NCBI GenBank assembly: GCA_029891385.1
Contig: CM057233.1
Location: 11,225,460 to 11,289,459 of the forward strand
Reading direction: 5' to 3'
DNA from: Erythroxylum novogranatense
Taxonomy: Eukaryota > Streptophyta > Magnoliopsida > Malpighiales > Erythroxylaceae
DNA length: 64,000 nt
The notes beneath the pieces were generated by a model. It saw nothing but the letters and a program-made list of their open reading frames with translations, ran no database searches and was not told the DNA's origin. Below are positions 47,689 through 60,559 of this stretch, one piece after another (the first letter of the stretch is position 1; each line of letters begins with the position of its first letter). Position numbers and translations under genes: made by a program.

Positions 47689-50358
47689 GTTATTGTAGGG
47701 TGTGAGAATGATGAACATGACACTACCTGTTGGCTATTTTTGCACAGTACAATAGATGGTTTTAGATTTTATTTCGATTAAATATGTCCTTAAATTGCTA
47801 TATTTTAAAAGTAGTGGTCCTGAAATTACTATATTTAAAAAACAATGGTCCTTAAATTGCTATATTTAAAAAGAAGTAGTCCTTAAATTACCAAAAAAAA
47901 GGCAGAATGGTCCTAGTGGATCCTAATAGTAAACGACAAAAAGTCAGAGAACTAAATTAAATCGGTTAATTTTTATTTAACATTCTTTTTTAATTAAATT
48001 TCAGTTAATAAATATCATCTCCTTTTAAATCATATTTCAAATTATTTAATGTTGTTCGATCTTTATTATATACTTGTTTTATAATAATCCAATATCAGTT
48101 AAATCTTTAAACCTGAAACTTTTTATCTTACTTATTTAATTTTTAGTTCAATTTTTTAAAAATTTATAAAAACTATTTCTTTCCGTATTAAAAAGTGATT
48201 TCATCCTCCTTATCTAATCTTGCTCTCGACGGCTTGTTCTTGGAGGGTTGTTGCGTTGCTTGATAGGATTGAATGTTCTTATTGTTTTTTATGTATCCAC
48301 ATGTGATTTCAATCCTATTTTTATGATAAAATGCTCACTTTGTGTTTAATTTGTGTTGACTACTAAGTTGGATTTATTGATATATTTTTTGGATCAAAAA
48401 GAAAAAATTTTCTAAAGCAAATTGAAGCACATTTGCTTATTTTAATTAAAGGCACAATTGCTTTTTATTCTTAATTTCGATTTGAGTATATATACTTATT
48501 ATTATAAATCTAATTAATTTTTTAATTATATTTATTAATAATAATTATATTTTATTTTATTAAATTCCTTATTATGATTAAATGTATGTATCTTTATTTC
48601 TATTATTATTATTATAAAATTGCTTATTATTATTAATTTTCTTATTATTATTAAATTTATTATTATAATTGATTTAGGCAATTTTAATGTATATTAGTTT
48701 TATTAATAAATGTATTAATATTATTAAAAAATTTGTTATTATTCATAACATTCTTTTTTGACGGACCTAAACGCCAATTCCAACCCACCATCCGAAGACA
48801 CCGTTTAGTCCAATTTATATAAATATTTAGGTCATATTTATATTTATTTTATACATTTATTCATTTATTTTAGTGGTATTTTAAAGCTAATTTATTTATT
48901 TTCATTAAATTTACTAATTTTTATTTTTTATTTTTATTATCAAGATCGGACATGAACTAAATATTGTTAATTTCTAATGTAAAAGATATAGAATTATTAT
49001 GTGTTTTAATTATAATTGTTAAAATTGAGGAAATTACCTAGGGTACGTACACTTTGTAAATATTCCTCTTAACCTTGAACGATATTTATAAAGAGTTAAT
49101 GTTCAATTATGGTAAAAGTAAGAAGAATGTAAGGGTTCATCTTTTCCTGTAGAAAAGAAAGTTGTCTACAAGCAGAAAACAACGTAGCACAACTGGGAAG
49201 AACAAAACGACAATGGAGAGGACGACAGAAGACGTTTTTGATGTCTGGGTTTTTAATTGGCAGCTCCTATCTCATGTAGAAGGAAGACTAGCGGCAACGA
49301 AGTGAAGGATGCACGCAGCAGCCACGACTTGAACGCACAAGAGGATCTCACGTTGGGAGACTGGACGCGCAAGGAGGCTTGACACAGGCAGGAAGGGATC
49401 AGTAGCAGTACGAAGACACCTGAACGCACAAAAAGGTGCATATATCTTTCAAAATTTTTCAACCTATTTCAATCAAATAAGAACATTCAAAACATTTATT
49501 TAAAGTTTTTACTTTTAGGGTAATTAAATAACAAGATAACCATCGCCTAATTCCAATTTCATTCCGTCAAATCCCTAATTCCAATTTCTACCAATTTCTC
49601 ATATCAGATAACCATCGCCTAGTGTTGACGTCTTTCGTGAACTGCTCTCATTCTCCGTTTCCATCACCTTCTGGTTAGTTATCTTTATGAAATCGATTGT
49701 TTGGTTAATTGATTTTATGAAGATTTAGCGGGATGAGAAGTCACTTTCACGATCTCCTGCAAGTGTATTTGAGCAATGACAAGGTGGAATTCTGTGAAAA
49801 AGTAGTTGCTTATGTGATGCAACTATTTATTAAAATTCTTAAACTTATTAAGGTCATACACAGGTATATATTATGTCTTGTACTTGCAATGAAGTTTCTG
49901 ATAGATTATTAGAATGATTTGGAATGGGTAGTTATTTAATTTTGATTCTTGAAATTTGTAAGCAAAGCTAATTTGTTGGTTGTCCAGTGATTAGGAAATT
50001 AAAAAGATGTTTAAATTTCTCAATAAATGAATTTAGCATGATATACGTATATCAAGATTGAGTCTTCTAAACTGTAGAAGTATACCTGCAGTTCTTCGAA
50101 GTTCTTTTCCTAAGAAGAGTTACAGTGTAAATGATGGCCAACATTTTTGTTGCTAAAGTGTAACGTAGGTTATTGAGAGGCACAATCTGCAATCAAAGAA
50201 CCTTGATAAATTGGAAAACCCGTCTCTTGAACTGCAGGTATGAGTTTCTTTTTCCTTCCATGAGACTTGTTGAATTTTAAAGATAATGAAATTCTTTCTA
50301 GTTTTTTAAATATGATAGTCTTATAATTGTATATTTTTGTAGTTCTCCGCTCTTATAA
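47689..50358. other. CACTA region upstream of the TNP2 gene
   Basis: Up to about 49100 it is AT-rich with no gene. The segment 49140-50340 has higher complexity and splice-like signals (CTTCTG|GTTAGT, CTGCAG|GTATGA, TTTTTGTAG|TT before 50342), so it may hold untranslated exons and the promoter of TNP2. No coding domain was recognised. Confidence 0.45.
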
Positions 50359-53300
50359 ATAGATAGGGGATGGATAAAACTCAATGACTACACTTCACTA
50401 GATTATGTTAATGGAGTCACAAATTTCATGAGATTTGCTTTAGATAATCTTGGACAGAGAAAGGATATGCCTTGTCCATGTGGAGAGTGCTTGAATTTTA
50501 AATTACAACCATCTCATTTGGTCAAATTTCATTTACTCACTAATGGAATAGACATCGATTATACCGAATGGATACACCATGGCGAAACCCCAAATCCATA
50601 TAGTGATGATGATAACATTCATGGTTATACGGATGAAACATTTGAGGAGGAGGAGTTGCTGCAAGATTTGGTATTTGGTGCTGATAATGAAAATGCATGG
50701 GATTATTATGATAATGTAGATATTAATCAGCCAGATGTGCTACTAGATGATGAAGTGGAAAATTTTCAGAGATTGTTGGGTGATACGCAACGCAAGTTAT
50801 ATCCCAGTTGCTCCAAATCATTGCTATCTTTTCTTGTTAAGTTGCTTCACATTAAAGTTTTGAACAAGATGACTAACAAATGTTATGATATGATTGTTAA
50901 TTTGTTTAAGGAATATTTACCAGATGTTGATATTGTTCCTCCTTCATTTTATGAAGCAAGGAAATTATTAAAAGACATCGGTTTAGGTTATGAGATTATT
51001 CATGCATGTAAAAATGATTGCATTCTCTTTTGGAAAGAGAATGAGCGTTTAAATAGTTGTCCAATGTGCAAAGAGTCTAGATCGAAGGTCAATGATGGCA
51101 AAGGGAAGTTGATTCCTCACAAAGCATTGCGCTATTTTCCACTAAAGCCAAGGTTACAAAGACTATATATATCAAGAAAGATGGCTTCTGATATAAGGTG
51201 GCATAACGATGGAAAAGTTGAAGAGGTTGGCACAATGATCCATCCGGCAGACTCTGAAGTTTGGAAAGATCTTAACAAACAATATCCTTGGTTTAATGAG
51301 GATCCTCGCAATGTACGACTAGGGTTGGCTACTGATGGATTTAACCCTTTTGGCAACATGAATAATTCTTATAGCATATGGCCAGTGATTTTAATGGAAT
51401 ACAACTTACCACCTTGGCAATGCATGAAAGAACCATATCTGATGATGTCACTTCTGATTACCGGTCCTCGATCACCTGGAAAAGATATTGATGTATACCT
51501 AAGACCTTTGGTAGATGAGCTTAAAGAATTATGGGAATCTGGAGTGAGGATACGTGATGCTAGAACTGGAGAGTGTCTTCGTTTACATGCAGCAATCTTA
51601 TGGACAATAAATGATCTCCCTGCGTTAGGTGATGTATCTGGACATCAGAAAAAGGGGTATTGTGCTTGTCTAAGATGTAGTTTAAATACTCCTTCACGAA
51701 GATTGAGAAGCAAGATTTGTTATATGGATCATAGAAGGTACTTGCCACTTTATCATCCGTACCGAAAAAGTCTAAAATTCAATGGGAAGACTGAATTTAG
51801 GTCAAAGCCCGTGGAGCTGTCCAATGACCAGATTTTGATCCAATTAAAAGAAGTAGAAAATGTCGTACTTGGTAAGCATTCTAAAGATAAAAAGAGAAAA
51901 GATTTATCTCAAAAACCATGTTGGAACAAAAAGAGCATATTTTTTTAGTTACCATATTGGTCGAACCTCATGTTGCGGCATAATCTGGATGTAATGCATA
52001 TTGAGAAGACTATATGTGATAATCTGTTGGGGACAATACTAGAAATTGATGGTAAATCGAAGGACACTGCAAAAGCTCGTTTAGATTTGGAAGATATGGG
52101 TATAAGAAGTGAGTTGCACTTGAAACCAGTACAAAATGCCAAAGCAAACAAAGAAGGTAAAGTCAAATACTTGAAGCCACGTACACTTTATACTCTATCC
52201 CAGAAGCAGAAGAAAGGGTTTCAAGAATTCTTAAAGACAGACAAATTTCCATATGGATATGCTGCAAATATCTCTAGATGTGTGAATATCAAGGATGGCA
52301 AGATCACAGGATTGAAAAGTCATGACTGCCATGTTTTGTTACAACGTTTGCTTCCCATAGGAATGCGTGGATATTTACATAAAGAAGTTCTTGATGCCGT
52401 TAATGATTTGGCAAGTTTTTTCAGACAGTTGTGTTCTAGAAAACTTAAATTGGATGTGCTTGACAATTTGGAAAAAAAGATTCCCGTCATATTATGCAAG
52501 TTAGAGATGATCTTTCCACCTGCTTTTTTTGACGTTATGGTCCACCTAGCAGTTCATTTGGCATGAAGTTTAAGATTGGAGGTCCTGTTCATTATAAGTG
52601 GATGTATCCTATTGAAAGGTAAAATATATATATTATTTTGATTAAACATGTATTGTTGATAGAATCTTTTATCTTTGTAGTATTTTTATTTTGTCTATAT
52701 TGATTCGCTTTAAATATAGGTTTCTTAGTAGTCTAAAAGGATGGTTGAAATAGAGCTCGTCTAAAGGTTCAATTGCAGAGGCTTATATTGTGAAGGAGTG
52801 CTTAAGTTTTTACTCATTATATCTTCATGGAATTGAGACGAAATACAACAGGGAAGAAAGAAATTACGATGGTGAGGAACATCCAAATGCAACATTATCT
52901 GTATTTAGAAGTAAAATTTGAACTTTTGGAGAAACAGATTTTGTTCAAATGACCTCTCAACAATATAGTGAATTACATTGGTTTGTATTGAATAATTGTG
53001 TGGAGATACAGCCATATTTGAGGTAACAATGGTTATTTTTTTTACATTATAATATCATTATTAATGTAATACTAATTCATAATTTTTTTGCTGTTCAGAG
53101 AGCACGAAGAAATACTTCAACGAAACCCTATTGGTTGGATGGCGATTCACAAGAAACAATTCGCTTCATGGTTCAAGAGTCGAGTAAGATTTCCAATCTT
53201 CTTCGAAATGTTGTTTTATTGGAAATTATTTTCTTAATTGTAATATTTTATAATTTGTATTGTTGTATTAAAATTAGATTCAAGAGCATCGACGTATAAA

Positions 53301-53979
53301 ATCGGTTGAAGCTACGGATGAGCTTCTTGTGCTTGCATCGGGACCTGACTATCGTATTAGTAAATGTAGTGGGTGCATAGTAGAAGGAGTTAAGTACCTA
53401 ACAAAAAAAAGGGATTGTCGACTTGTAACACAAAATAGCGGGGTGTGTACAAAATCTATACACAAGGGGAAAATGGTTAAGATTTACGGAGTGCTAGAAG
53501 ACGTAATTGAGTTGAGTTATGTTAAGATAGACATTGAGTTTACGAGCATAAACGTGAGTAGATTATGGTATGAGAATGAACCTTATGTGTTAGCTAATCA
53601 AGTGACTCAAGTATTCTATGTGAATGATACAAAACTAGGGGAAATTGGAAAGTAGTTCAAAGTGCTCAACACAGACATCTGATTGACCCTTCCCTTCTCC
53701 GCCATCGATGGAAATGAACCTAATGTCAGTGATGCATATCAACAAGAAAATTGTATTGATATAGAAGTTTTAGATAGTGCTCAAGAGGTTGGGTTAGTAG
53801 CCCGAAATGATGAAGCTTCTTTAGAGATTGAAATTGCTGAAAAAATAGTACACTCACTTGTTGATGATAATGATGATGCTGAAGAAGATCATGATGAAGA
53901 AGATGACACTTTTGATGAGTATTGGAGTAGCGAAGATGAAGCTGCATCTCAAGCTTATGATGATAGTGACTTGGATTGA
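50359..53979 (+). pseudogene. TNP2 (Transposase_21) CACTA transposase, multi-exon, broken
   Basis: The reading IDRGWIKLNDYTSLDYVNGV from 50359 aligns with the usual MDRSW start, so the start codon appears changed from ATG to ATA. The next ATG is at 50428. Domains in order: transposase-associated domain with CPCGEC and WIHHGE (about 50400-50590); TNP2 core from about 50920 with LATDGFNPFGNM and NDLPALGDVSGH, then CACLRC; LRHNLDVMHIEKTICDN (about 51970); DUF4218 (RLLPIGMRGYLHKEV to 52560). GT-AG introns separate the 3' exons, followed by DUF4216 (NVSRLWYENEPYVLANQV) and an acidic tail. Lesions: TAG at 51946-51948 after KKSIFF; frameshift at about 52563; stops at about 52750 and 52918; a deletion inside DUF4216; frameshifts at about 53640-53700. 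An intact TNP2 would cut and join the CACTA ends. Confidence 0.93.
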
Positions 53980-55783
53980 TGTGTAATAGGTAAGATTGAA
54001 TAGTTTTTTTCTTTCACTAGATTCAATTATCTATAGTTTTTCAGTTTTTATTTTTAATATCGTTGCTTGAGTTTATTGAAATTGACAATAACGTGATTCT
54101 TTTGCAGGTTCTTATTCATATGCACATTTTGTAGCATACACGTCGGTATGCGTGATTTTTTTTCTTATGTATCTGTAGTTATTCTATTTGGATTTTTTTG
54201 ACTTCATGTGCTAGATTCTAATGTTCTAATCTGCGATTAAAGTGCACCTGTGGTTTTTCAACCTGCAATGAGGTTTAAGTTCTTCGAGGTAGCAAATTTA
54301 ATGTGCTCCGGAGGACTAATTGATTTTTCTTCTTTGCTAAAGCTTGTTTGAATGAGCCCTTACACTATAGTTCTTACCTCTAGAAATTTAACGTTATGTC
54401 CATTATTTTTGTGTTTTCTTCCATAAAGAATCCATTTATTTGTCACTGAGTTTTGACTTGTCTTTAGAAATTTCTTGCCAAATAAATACTCACCCTCGTA
54501 GTAAGATTATTGTCTTGCTGCATCATTCTTTATGAAGTTATAAATGATTTCCTTTTTAGGTCTTCTTGTCCTAGAACCATAAGATATTACTTTTTAGGTC
54601 TTCTTCTTTGGATTAATCTTTTTCTTAATTCAACAGAAAAGCAGAAACATTATTAGAAGTTTCTCCAATGACTAAGTTATCCGTTGTTTCCTATTATGTT
54701 ACACCTTGTCATTAAATAAAGATAGGTTTATCTTTTTATGAAATGAAGCAGTTTAGCTCCATCAGTTTAGTTTTCGCTTTCGTTGGCGAGTTGTTGACTA
54801 GATAGGTTGGTGATAGAATGTAGTGGGAGTTAAAAGAGCTGTTGTCAGACTTGTTACAAATTTATCTAAATATATTTGTCTCTTTTGTTGGTGAAGTACT
54901 ACCTAACATGTGTAGTTATGTTTTTCAGGTGTATACTCTATCTGAACTACGGTTGAGCAAGTAACAAGCGTTACTGATTAGTGTGAAGATAGAGCCTCTT
55001 GTAAGAAAGATAAAGATAAAAAAATTCTGTTTTTTGGCATCTGTTTCATAGGGGTTGATGTTGATGAACTGTAGCTTGCATGATTCAATTTTTTACTTAA
55101 TCAGCATATGGTGGATAAATTTTCCATTCTAGTTCCTTTTTTCACACCATATGAGTTATATTTAAAATGAAATTGCTCTCAACCAGAAATAGGAGCTCAA
55201 TCAACTGTTTAATGTGCCTAATGTAAAGTTCAAACCTTGTGTGAAGTTTGGGATTTGTGACACCAATCCAAAAGATTGTTTAGTCCTGGTAGTGTTTTTG
55301 CAAAATCCATATATGATGCCAGATTTTATATGATGTCAAACAAAATCCATATATGATGAAACCCAGTTTGTCTTCTCGCATTAAAGAGTTGAAAATCATG
55401 TCAAGCAAATCTAACAACTATTAACCCTTTGCATCAAACAAAGATCTTTACTTTTCATTAAGTGCATTGGAGAAGTAGTTGAAGCTTGAAGCCATTGCGT
55501 GTGCAACTGTTCTAAGCAAGAGGGATTAAATTGTTTCTGAGAGAAAGTTGATATTTTTTTTACTTGCAGAGGAAGAGGCGGAGAAGGATTCTTCATTTTT
55601 CGGATGTTTCATGGTTTGAACCTGTAGAGGTTATATTAGAAAGGCCAATAGTAAAGATAAAGAAAGCTCATTTCTTTCCTTTCTTGGGGCTTAGATTTGA
55701 CTATTGAATCTCTAAGTTAGCTATCTCTTGATCTGGGTCTGAGAAAAATAGGATCTTTTTAGCTTTTCTATGATAGACTAAAG
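53980..55783. other. CACTA region between TNP2 and the captured DSPP-like fragment
   Basis: No coding domain was recognised. The first few hundred bases may be TNP2 3' UTR. The segment from about 54950 may be captured 5' flank of the next gene fragment, judging by its higher complexity. Confidence 0.4.
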
Positions 55784-56780
55784 ATGGAACAACAATTGTC
55801 GAAGGCTCCAAGAGGGTTTAGAGTTCAAGCTCCATTGGTAAAGTCTCTTGATCTCTGATGATTTCATCTTGGTTATTGTCACTGTTTTTGGGAAATCCTT
55901 GAGAATCCATAGATACTCTTGTGTTGAACTAGGATCATAAGTTCTAGTTTTGAGGAAAGTTTGAGACTTTCAAAGATGTTACTTGGTTGGTTTTTCTTTT
56001 CTGGTTGTTATTTTTTCTTCTAGGGTATGGCTACTTGATACAATTTGTTTATTTGTTTATGTTTATCTTCTTCACTTGCATTGTAGGTGTTGGGATTTTG
56101 TTTTGCTTGCTTTTTGCAATTGCACCATATGAAAGTGGCTTGCTGATAATGCAATTTAGAGATACATGTTGTGATTTTAAGTTCTACTAATTAAGGAGTT
56201 CTTCAGGGGAATGAGGAAATTTATGAACTTGAACTGGGGATTATTTTCACTTATTGTTTCTTAAGTTTAGGTATCCCTTGGTCCTTAGTATTAGTTGGCT
56301 CTTTTTCTTCTCTCCACAAAATTTCATCTTGGCAGTTTCTTAACTTTGGGGAAATGTAATTTCTGCTAATTTGGACCACTGGCCTTTAATATTTGATTTT
56401 TGTGAAGCCTTTTACCAATTTATTCTTTTTTCAAAAACATTACTTCTTAACTTTGCAGGCATACCCATGGATTATGATGACAATGATTTTCAGAGCCAGA
56501 ATCTTCAATTAGCTGGTGAAGGGAGCAACAAATTCCCAACTACTTTGCAGCCATATATGCTCTTTCCAAGTTTGATTTTGATGACACTCTTCATGGATCT
56601 TTGAGATTCGATGGTTTGGTTGAAACTGAGGTCTTTCTTGGTATTGAAAGCAATGAAGATAATCGTTGGATTGAAGGTTTCTCCCGTGGTAACAGTGGGA
56701 TACAGTTTAACTCAAGTGCTGCTGAGTCTTGCTCAATTTCAAGGCACAACAATGTTTGTGTGGCAAGTGATGTTGGAGGG
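55784..56780 (+). pseudogene. Captured host-gene fragment, DSPP-like plant protein (N-terminal exons)
   Basis: Exon-like 55784-55837 reads MEQQLSKAPRGFRVQAPL and ends at CCATTG|GTAAAG. An intron follows to CTTTGCAG at 56458. The second exon contains MDYDDNDFQSQNLQLAGEGS (from 56467). After a one-base frameshift at about 56560 it reads KFDFDDTLHGSLRFDGLVET, EVFLGIESNEDNRWIEGFSR and SGIQFNSSAAESCSISRHNN. From memory this resembles the N-terminus of plant proteins annotated 'dentin sialophosphoprotein-like', whose function is unclear. Homology appears to stop after HNNV, consistent with a capture breakpoint. The intron is retained, so capture was from genomic DNA. The ORF 55987-56190 is inside the intron and is not a gene. 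Confidence 0.6.
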
Positions 56781-57253
56781 CAGTATCAGGATCTTATTCT
56801 TTTTTTCCTATTACATGTCAACAATATTATGGTTTCAATGAATATCATCATGTATATATAATTAGAGGTATTGAAGTGTTAAAACAAAAATTATTTCAAA
56901 TTTGTTGTCAATAACCAATTGAAATTTTTTTCTCTAACCACGTATTTATTTGGTTTTTATTGCATAAATTTTAGCGACTAATTTGAATTATTTTTGCAAT
57001 CAATTTTGGTTACTAACAGGTATACATTAGGAATCATCCAAATTATTTTTGCGACCAAGTTTTGGTGGCTAATACATACACTCTAGTGACCAACAATTAA
57101 TTTTTTGTTGCTAAATTATAGTAAATATAATACAATTTGTGACGATAATAAAACTATAGCAACAAATTATTTGGTTGCTAAAAGTAAATTTTTAGCAACA
57201 GCATCATGTCGTCACAACATGGTTACTAAAAGAAATTCGATACACCATTTGTT

Positions 57254-57480
57254 GTAACCAATGACTTGGTTGCTATAAGATTATTTTTTATCAACAAAAA
57301 TAATTTGGTCACAGTATAAATAGTTATAGTAACCATTGACTTGGTTGCTATAAGATTATTTTTTAGCAACAAAAATGATTTGGTCGCAATATGAATAGCT
57401 ATAGTAACCATTGACTTCGTTACTATAAGATTATTTTTTAGCAACAAAAATAATTTGGTTGCAATATGCATAACTATAGC
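57254..57480 (+). repeat. 75-bp tandem repeat, three copies, in the right subterminal region
   Basis: Units start at about 57254, 57329 and 57404, each with GTAACCATTGACTTGGTTGC (or close variants) followed by an AGCAACAAAAAT segment. The repeated 25-residue pattern of the minus-strand ORF 57226-57486 simply reflects this. Confidence 0.85.
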
Positions 57481-57726
57481 AACCATTCTAGCATTACAGC
57501 GACCATGAAACTTTACATTAGCAAGTATAAATTTGGTCGCTAATAATTCTACCTTTAGTTACCAATTTTAAATGGTTGTTAATAATCCATTTTTAGCAAC
57601 CAACGTAATAACTCGTCACTGAGTACTTTTAGTAACAACCCTATAGTGACCACCTGTGACCAACCCGATTTTGGTCGCTATAATTTTTAACAACCATTTT
57701 CTGACTTTTAGCAACCATTACTAATA

Positions 57727-57754
57727 GTTGCTGAAACTAATTTTTCTTGTAGTG
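57727..57754 (-). repeat. CACTA right terminal inverted repeat
   Basis: The reverse complement reads CACTACAAGAAAAATTAGTT, matching the left end apart from one base in this stretch. The AAG target duplication follows at 57755-57757. Confidence 0.9.
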
Positions 57755-57789
57755 AAGACTAAATGTTAAGTGAAAGTAACATAACATTT

Positions 57790-59010
57790 TATAGTCTTAT
57801 CAAAACCTAATATGTATCTTTAAAAATTTTGTGCCACAATCATTAAGTTGCTACTGAAGTCGAAGAATTTATTCAACAATTATCAGTTGCCACTTGTTTA
57901 GCTTCCATAGTTGATAAGGCAACTAAATTTTATTTCCTACTAAAAAATGAAATTAATCTGTTGCTTAGGAATTGACAAGTAACGGATGTTATCTTTCTAT
58001 ATTATGAATATAATCTACATCAAAGTAGCCTATCAATTAGAGAATGTATACTTAGGATATCAAAGTTCTAATGACATGGTACCACGCAAATATCTAAGTA
58101 TAGGCTTAACAAATAAAAGATGAGAGTCCTTAGGACTTTATTGAAATCTACTACACTAACACATACTAAACATAATAATGAACCAACTCATGACAAGGTA
58201 AAGTAAATTATGAATCATACATTAGTAGATCTTTACATCAATCGGTGTACCCTCTTCCTCCTTATTCAACATAGTTATGATACATATAGATGTCCCTAAT
58301 GACTTGTCTTTATCTATTCGAACATATTTGATCAGTTCCTTTGTGTACTTGGCTTAGTTGATGAAGATGACTTACTTCATTAACTTGATTTGAAATCCAA
58401 GAAAGAAGTAAGAGCTCTTTCTTCATGCTCGTCTCAAATTCTCTTTTCATAGACTCATTAGTTGCAGACAAAAAATTGTCGTTAACATAAATATGGATAA
58501 TTAGAATCTCATGCTTATGTTTTTTAATTAAAAGTCTTGAATCAATGTTACCTTTTATAAAGTCATTTTCAAAATAAATGCACATAACCTACCATGCCAA
58601 ACCTAGAAGCATGTTTTTAAATTATATAAAGCTTTAGAAAATTTATAAACTTGATTAGGTGCATAATGAATTTCAAACCCAGGAGATTGATAACCATAAA
58701 CTTCTTCTTGAGTTAAGCCATTTAAAAATCCACTTTTACATCCATTTGAAACTATTTAAAATCCATGTAGGAAACAAATGTACATAACAATCTAATGGCT
58801 TCTAATATATTTACTAGTCCAAAAGTTTTCTTAAAATTACATACTTTCCTTTTGATTGTACCTTTTAGCCATCAATCTAGCATTGTTTTCCACAATGACA
58901 ATTGTAGACACTTAAATACAAGTCCATAAAATCTTTGGATACCATAATATATAATGATATATCTTTATAGAAGGATACTATTAATCCATTATAAAGAACT
59001 GCCTCACTTA
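57790..59010 (-). pseudogene. Ty1/copia reverse transcriptase and RNase H relic
   Basis: On the minus strand, reading from high to low coordinates: a YKDIS..MVSKDFMD-like piece (about 58980), TIVIVENNARLMAKRYNQKE (about 58900), LEAIRLLCTFVSYMDFK (about 58800), and FQMDVKSGFLNG-like and EEVYG..SPGFE pieces (about 58700). HKHEILIIHIYVNDNFLSAT and NESMKREFETSMKKEL (about 58500-58410) follow, then RNase H-like LKYLRGTMSLELWYPKYTFS (about 58100) and TCQFLS..L (about 57960). The order matches a copia pol. The YVDD motif reads YVND, and many stops and frameshifts are present. It ends against the CACTA insertion. Confidence 0.82.
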
Positions 59011-59629
59011 TTTCTTTATATTCCTTCTTTTTCCTCAGTTTGATTGGAGAACCTGAGGATCCAGTCTTGAAACCACTCTTGGGATCTTTAACATTTTCTT
59101 AATCTTGCAGGTCTACGAATTTATACGTGTATAATTCTACAATATATATATATATATATATATACACAACTATTTAAAAATGTAGCTTGGTGCTGGGTCG
59201 TTGCTTTTCTATAATGCTAGCTGACCTTATTATCGTAATGTGTAAAATCGGACACTAACAAGCGAACCAAATAAAGTTGAGAAATGATGCAGAAAACGGA
59301 CGTAGCACCTCTCCTCCTGACGTTTTACCTCTCTCTTCGTTAACTTTTCTGGAAATGGGGGAAATTGAAAGATAAGTATAAGAACACTTTCCTGTCATTT
59401 ATGACCAATACTTCAATTTTCTCAACTGCTGAAGTGGCTTGCCTTCAGGCTGCAAATGAAGAAAAATTCACAATTCATGCCAAAAAGTAGCAATAAACAC
59501 CGACCGTGCACCTAGTTTTTAGGTATGTGGTCCCCTGTAAATCTTAACCAAAAAGGCAAATTAATATTTTACATATACAAACTATAACCACATTAAAAAA
59601 AAAGTTCAAAAACACTTGCTCGTTCTCTC
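59011..59629. other. Upstream region of the AG-peptide gene, with left edge of the segment splitting the copia relic
   Basis: The copia match fades at about 59010. It contains an (AT)n run at 59142-59164 and then non-repetitive sequence that probably includes the promoter of the AG-peptide gene. No other gene was seen. Confidence 0.5.
59142..59164 (+). repeat. (AT)n microsatellite
   Basis: About 11-12 uninterrupted AT units. Confidence 0.9.
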
Positions 59630-59636
59630 TATAAAT
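59630..59636 (+). promoter_or_regulatory. TATA box of the AG-peptide gene
   Basis: CTCTCTATAAATTCC has a good plant TATA box (TATAAAT) 68 bp upstream of the start codon, leaving room for a leader of about 35-40 nt. Confidence 0.7.
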
Positions 59637-59703
59637 TCCATAGTGTCTTGAACTTCTCCGGTAACCTTGTAAACACACCCTAATTCCATCACTCCTTTAA
59701 ATA

Positions 59704-59910
59704 ATGACTCAGTTTGGTGCTTCAGTTGCTCACATAGTGACGGTCACCGTTGTTGCAGTATTACTATTGCAAGACTGTGGAGTAATGGCACAGGATATTT
59801 CTCCAACGCCGGCGATGGACGCTGGAGCTGCCACACCAATATTCCCAATCTCTCTGCCTCTTCTTTCTTCTTCAGCCATTCTATCCATTCTTGCTTTTAT
59901 ATGTCGCTGA
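59704..59910 (+). CDS. Arabinogalactan peptide (AG peptide), GPI-anchored type, 68 aa
   Basis: The 68-residue product has the three-part plan of plant AG peptides. Residues 1-29 form a signal peptide with a hydrophobic core (VTVTVVAVLLL) and likely cleavage after VMA. A very short mature part starts QDISPTPAMDAGAA, where SPTPA is a typical glycomodule for Pro hydroxylation and O-glycosylation. The C-terminal hydrophobic tail (PIFPISLPLLSSSAILSILA) is replaced by a GPI anchor, with the omega site probably near D39-G41. Such peptides sit on the outer face of the plasma membrane. The start is supported by the TATA box, the short leader and the signal peptide. There is no intron, as usual for the family. 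A poly(A) signal lies 185 bp downstream. This is the only intact host gene in the window. A second Ala/Pro cluster usual in larger AGPs is absent. Confidence 0.85.
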   Translation: MTQFGASVAHIVTVTVVAVLLLQDCGVMAQDISPTPAMDAGAATPIFPISLPLLSSSAILSILAFICR

Positions 59911-60094
59911 ATTCATAAACGTTGCTATGGTCCCTACCCCATGTCCTCACTTCTTCCTCTTGGTGATGTATATCGTAAATTGTCTTAACAGTTGGGCTTG
60001 CATGGTTCAATTTGATGTTCTTTCCTGTTTTGGGGTCATGGAGATTTTGATATTACTGTAATAGCTAGAGTTGGTGTGTTTGAGGATTATACTA

Positions 60095-60100
60095 AATAAA
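60095..60100 (+). terminator. Poly(A) signal of the AG-peptide gene
   Basis: AATAAA about 185 bp after the stop codon, preceded by GT-rich sequence (GTTGGTGTGTTTG). Confidence 0.6.
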
Positions 60101-60559
60101 CTGCTGCATGCGCTTCCATATTTTGGATATATGTTTTCTTCATTATTGCACCTTAAGTACCTGTGCATGAAACAAAAACAGAGGATCTTTGTTGTTTAAG
60201 CTTATCATATAACTCTAATTGTTACGACATTTTACTGCAATTTAATCCATTCTTCTAATCTAAAGCCAGATGTTCACAATCTGCATTCTGCAGTGCTACT
60301 TCAGTTGGATCATCAGTCATTATCATGGGTGTTACTAATTAACATAATTATAAAAGAAACAAAATCCCTCCTCTTCCCTTTGCTTTCTTAGCAACAGATC
60401 TACTTATACAAAATCCTTCCTCCTCCAATAGCGACGAATTGACTGGCCGGCGTTCGCAAATTTTTTCTACGTTGAAGATTCACGATAAACTTTGTTATTT
60501 GGTTTTTTTTAAAAGGTTATTTTAAATATAAATATTAAATTAATCTAATAAGCCTACTT

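Larger units (their letters stand above)
56877..57754 (+). repeat. CACTA right subterminal repeat region
   Basis: Dense GGTTGCTA / AGCAACCA / GGTCGC motifs in both orientations, the same motif set as the left end. It ends in the right terminal inverted repeat. Confidence 0.85.

Noticed and set aside
55987..56190. 67-aa hydrophobic ORF
   Set aside because: Inside the intron of the captured DSPP-like fragment; T-rich sequence.
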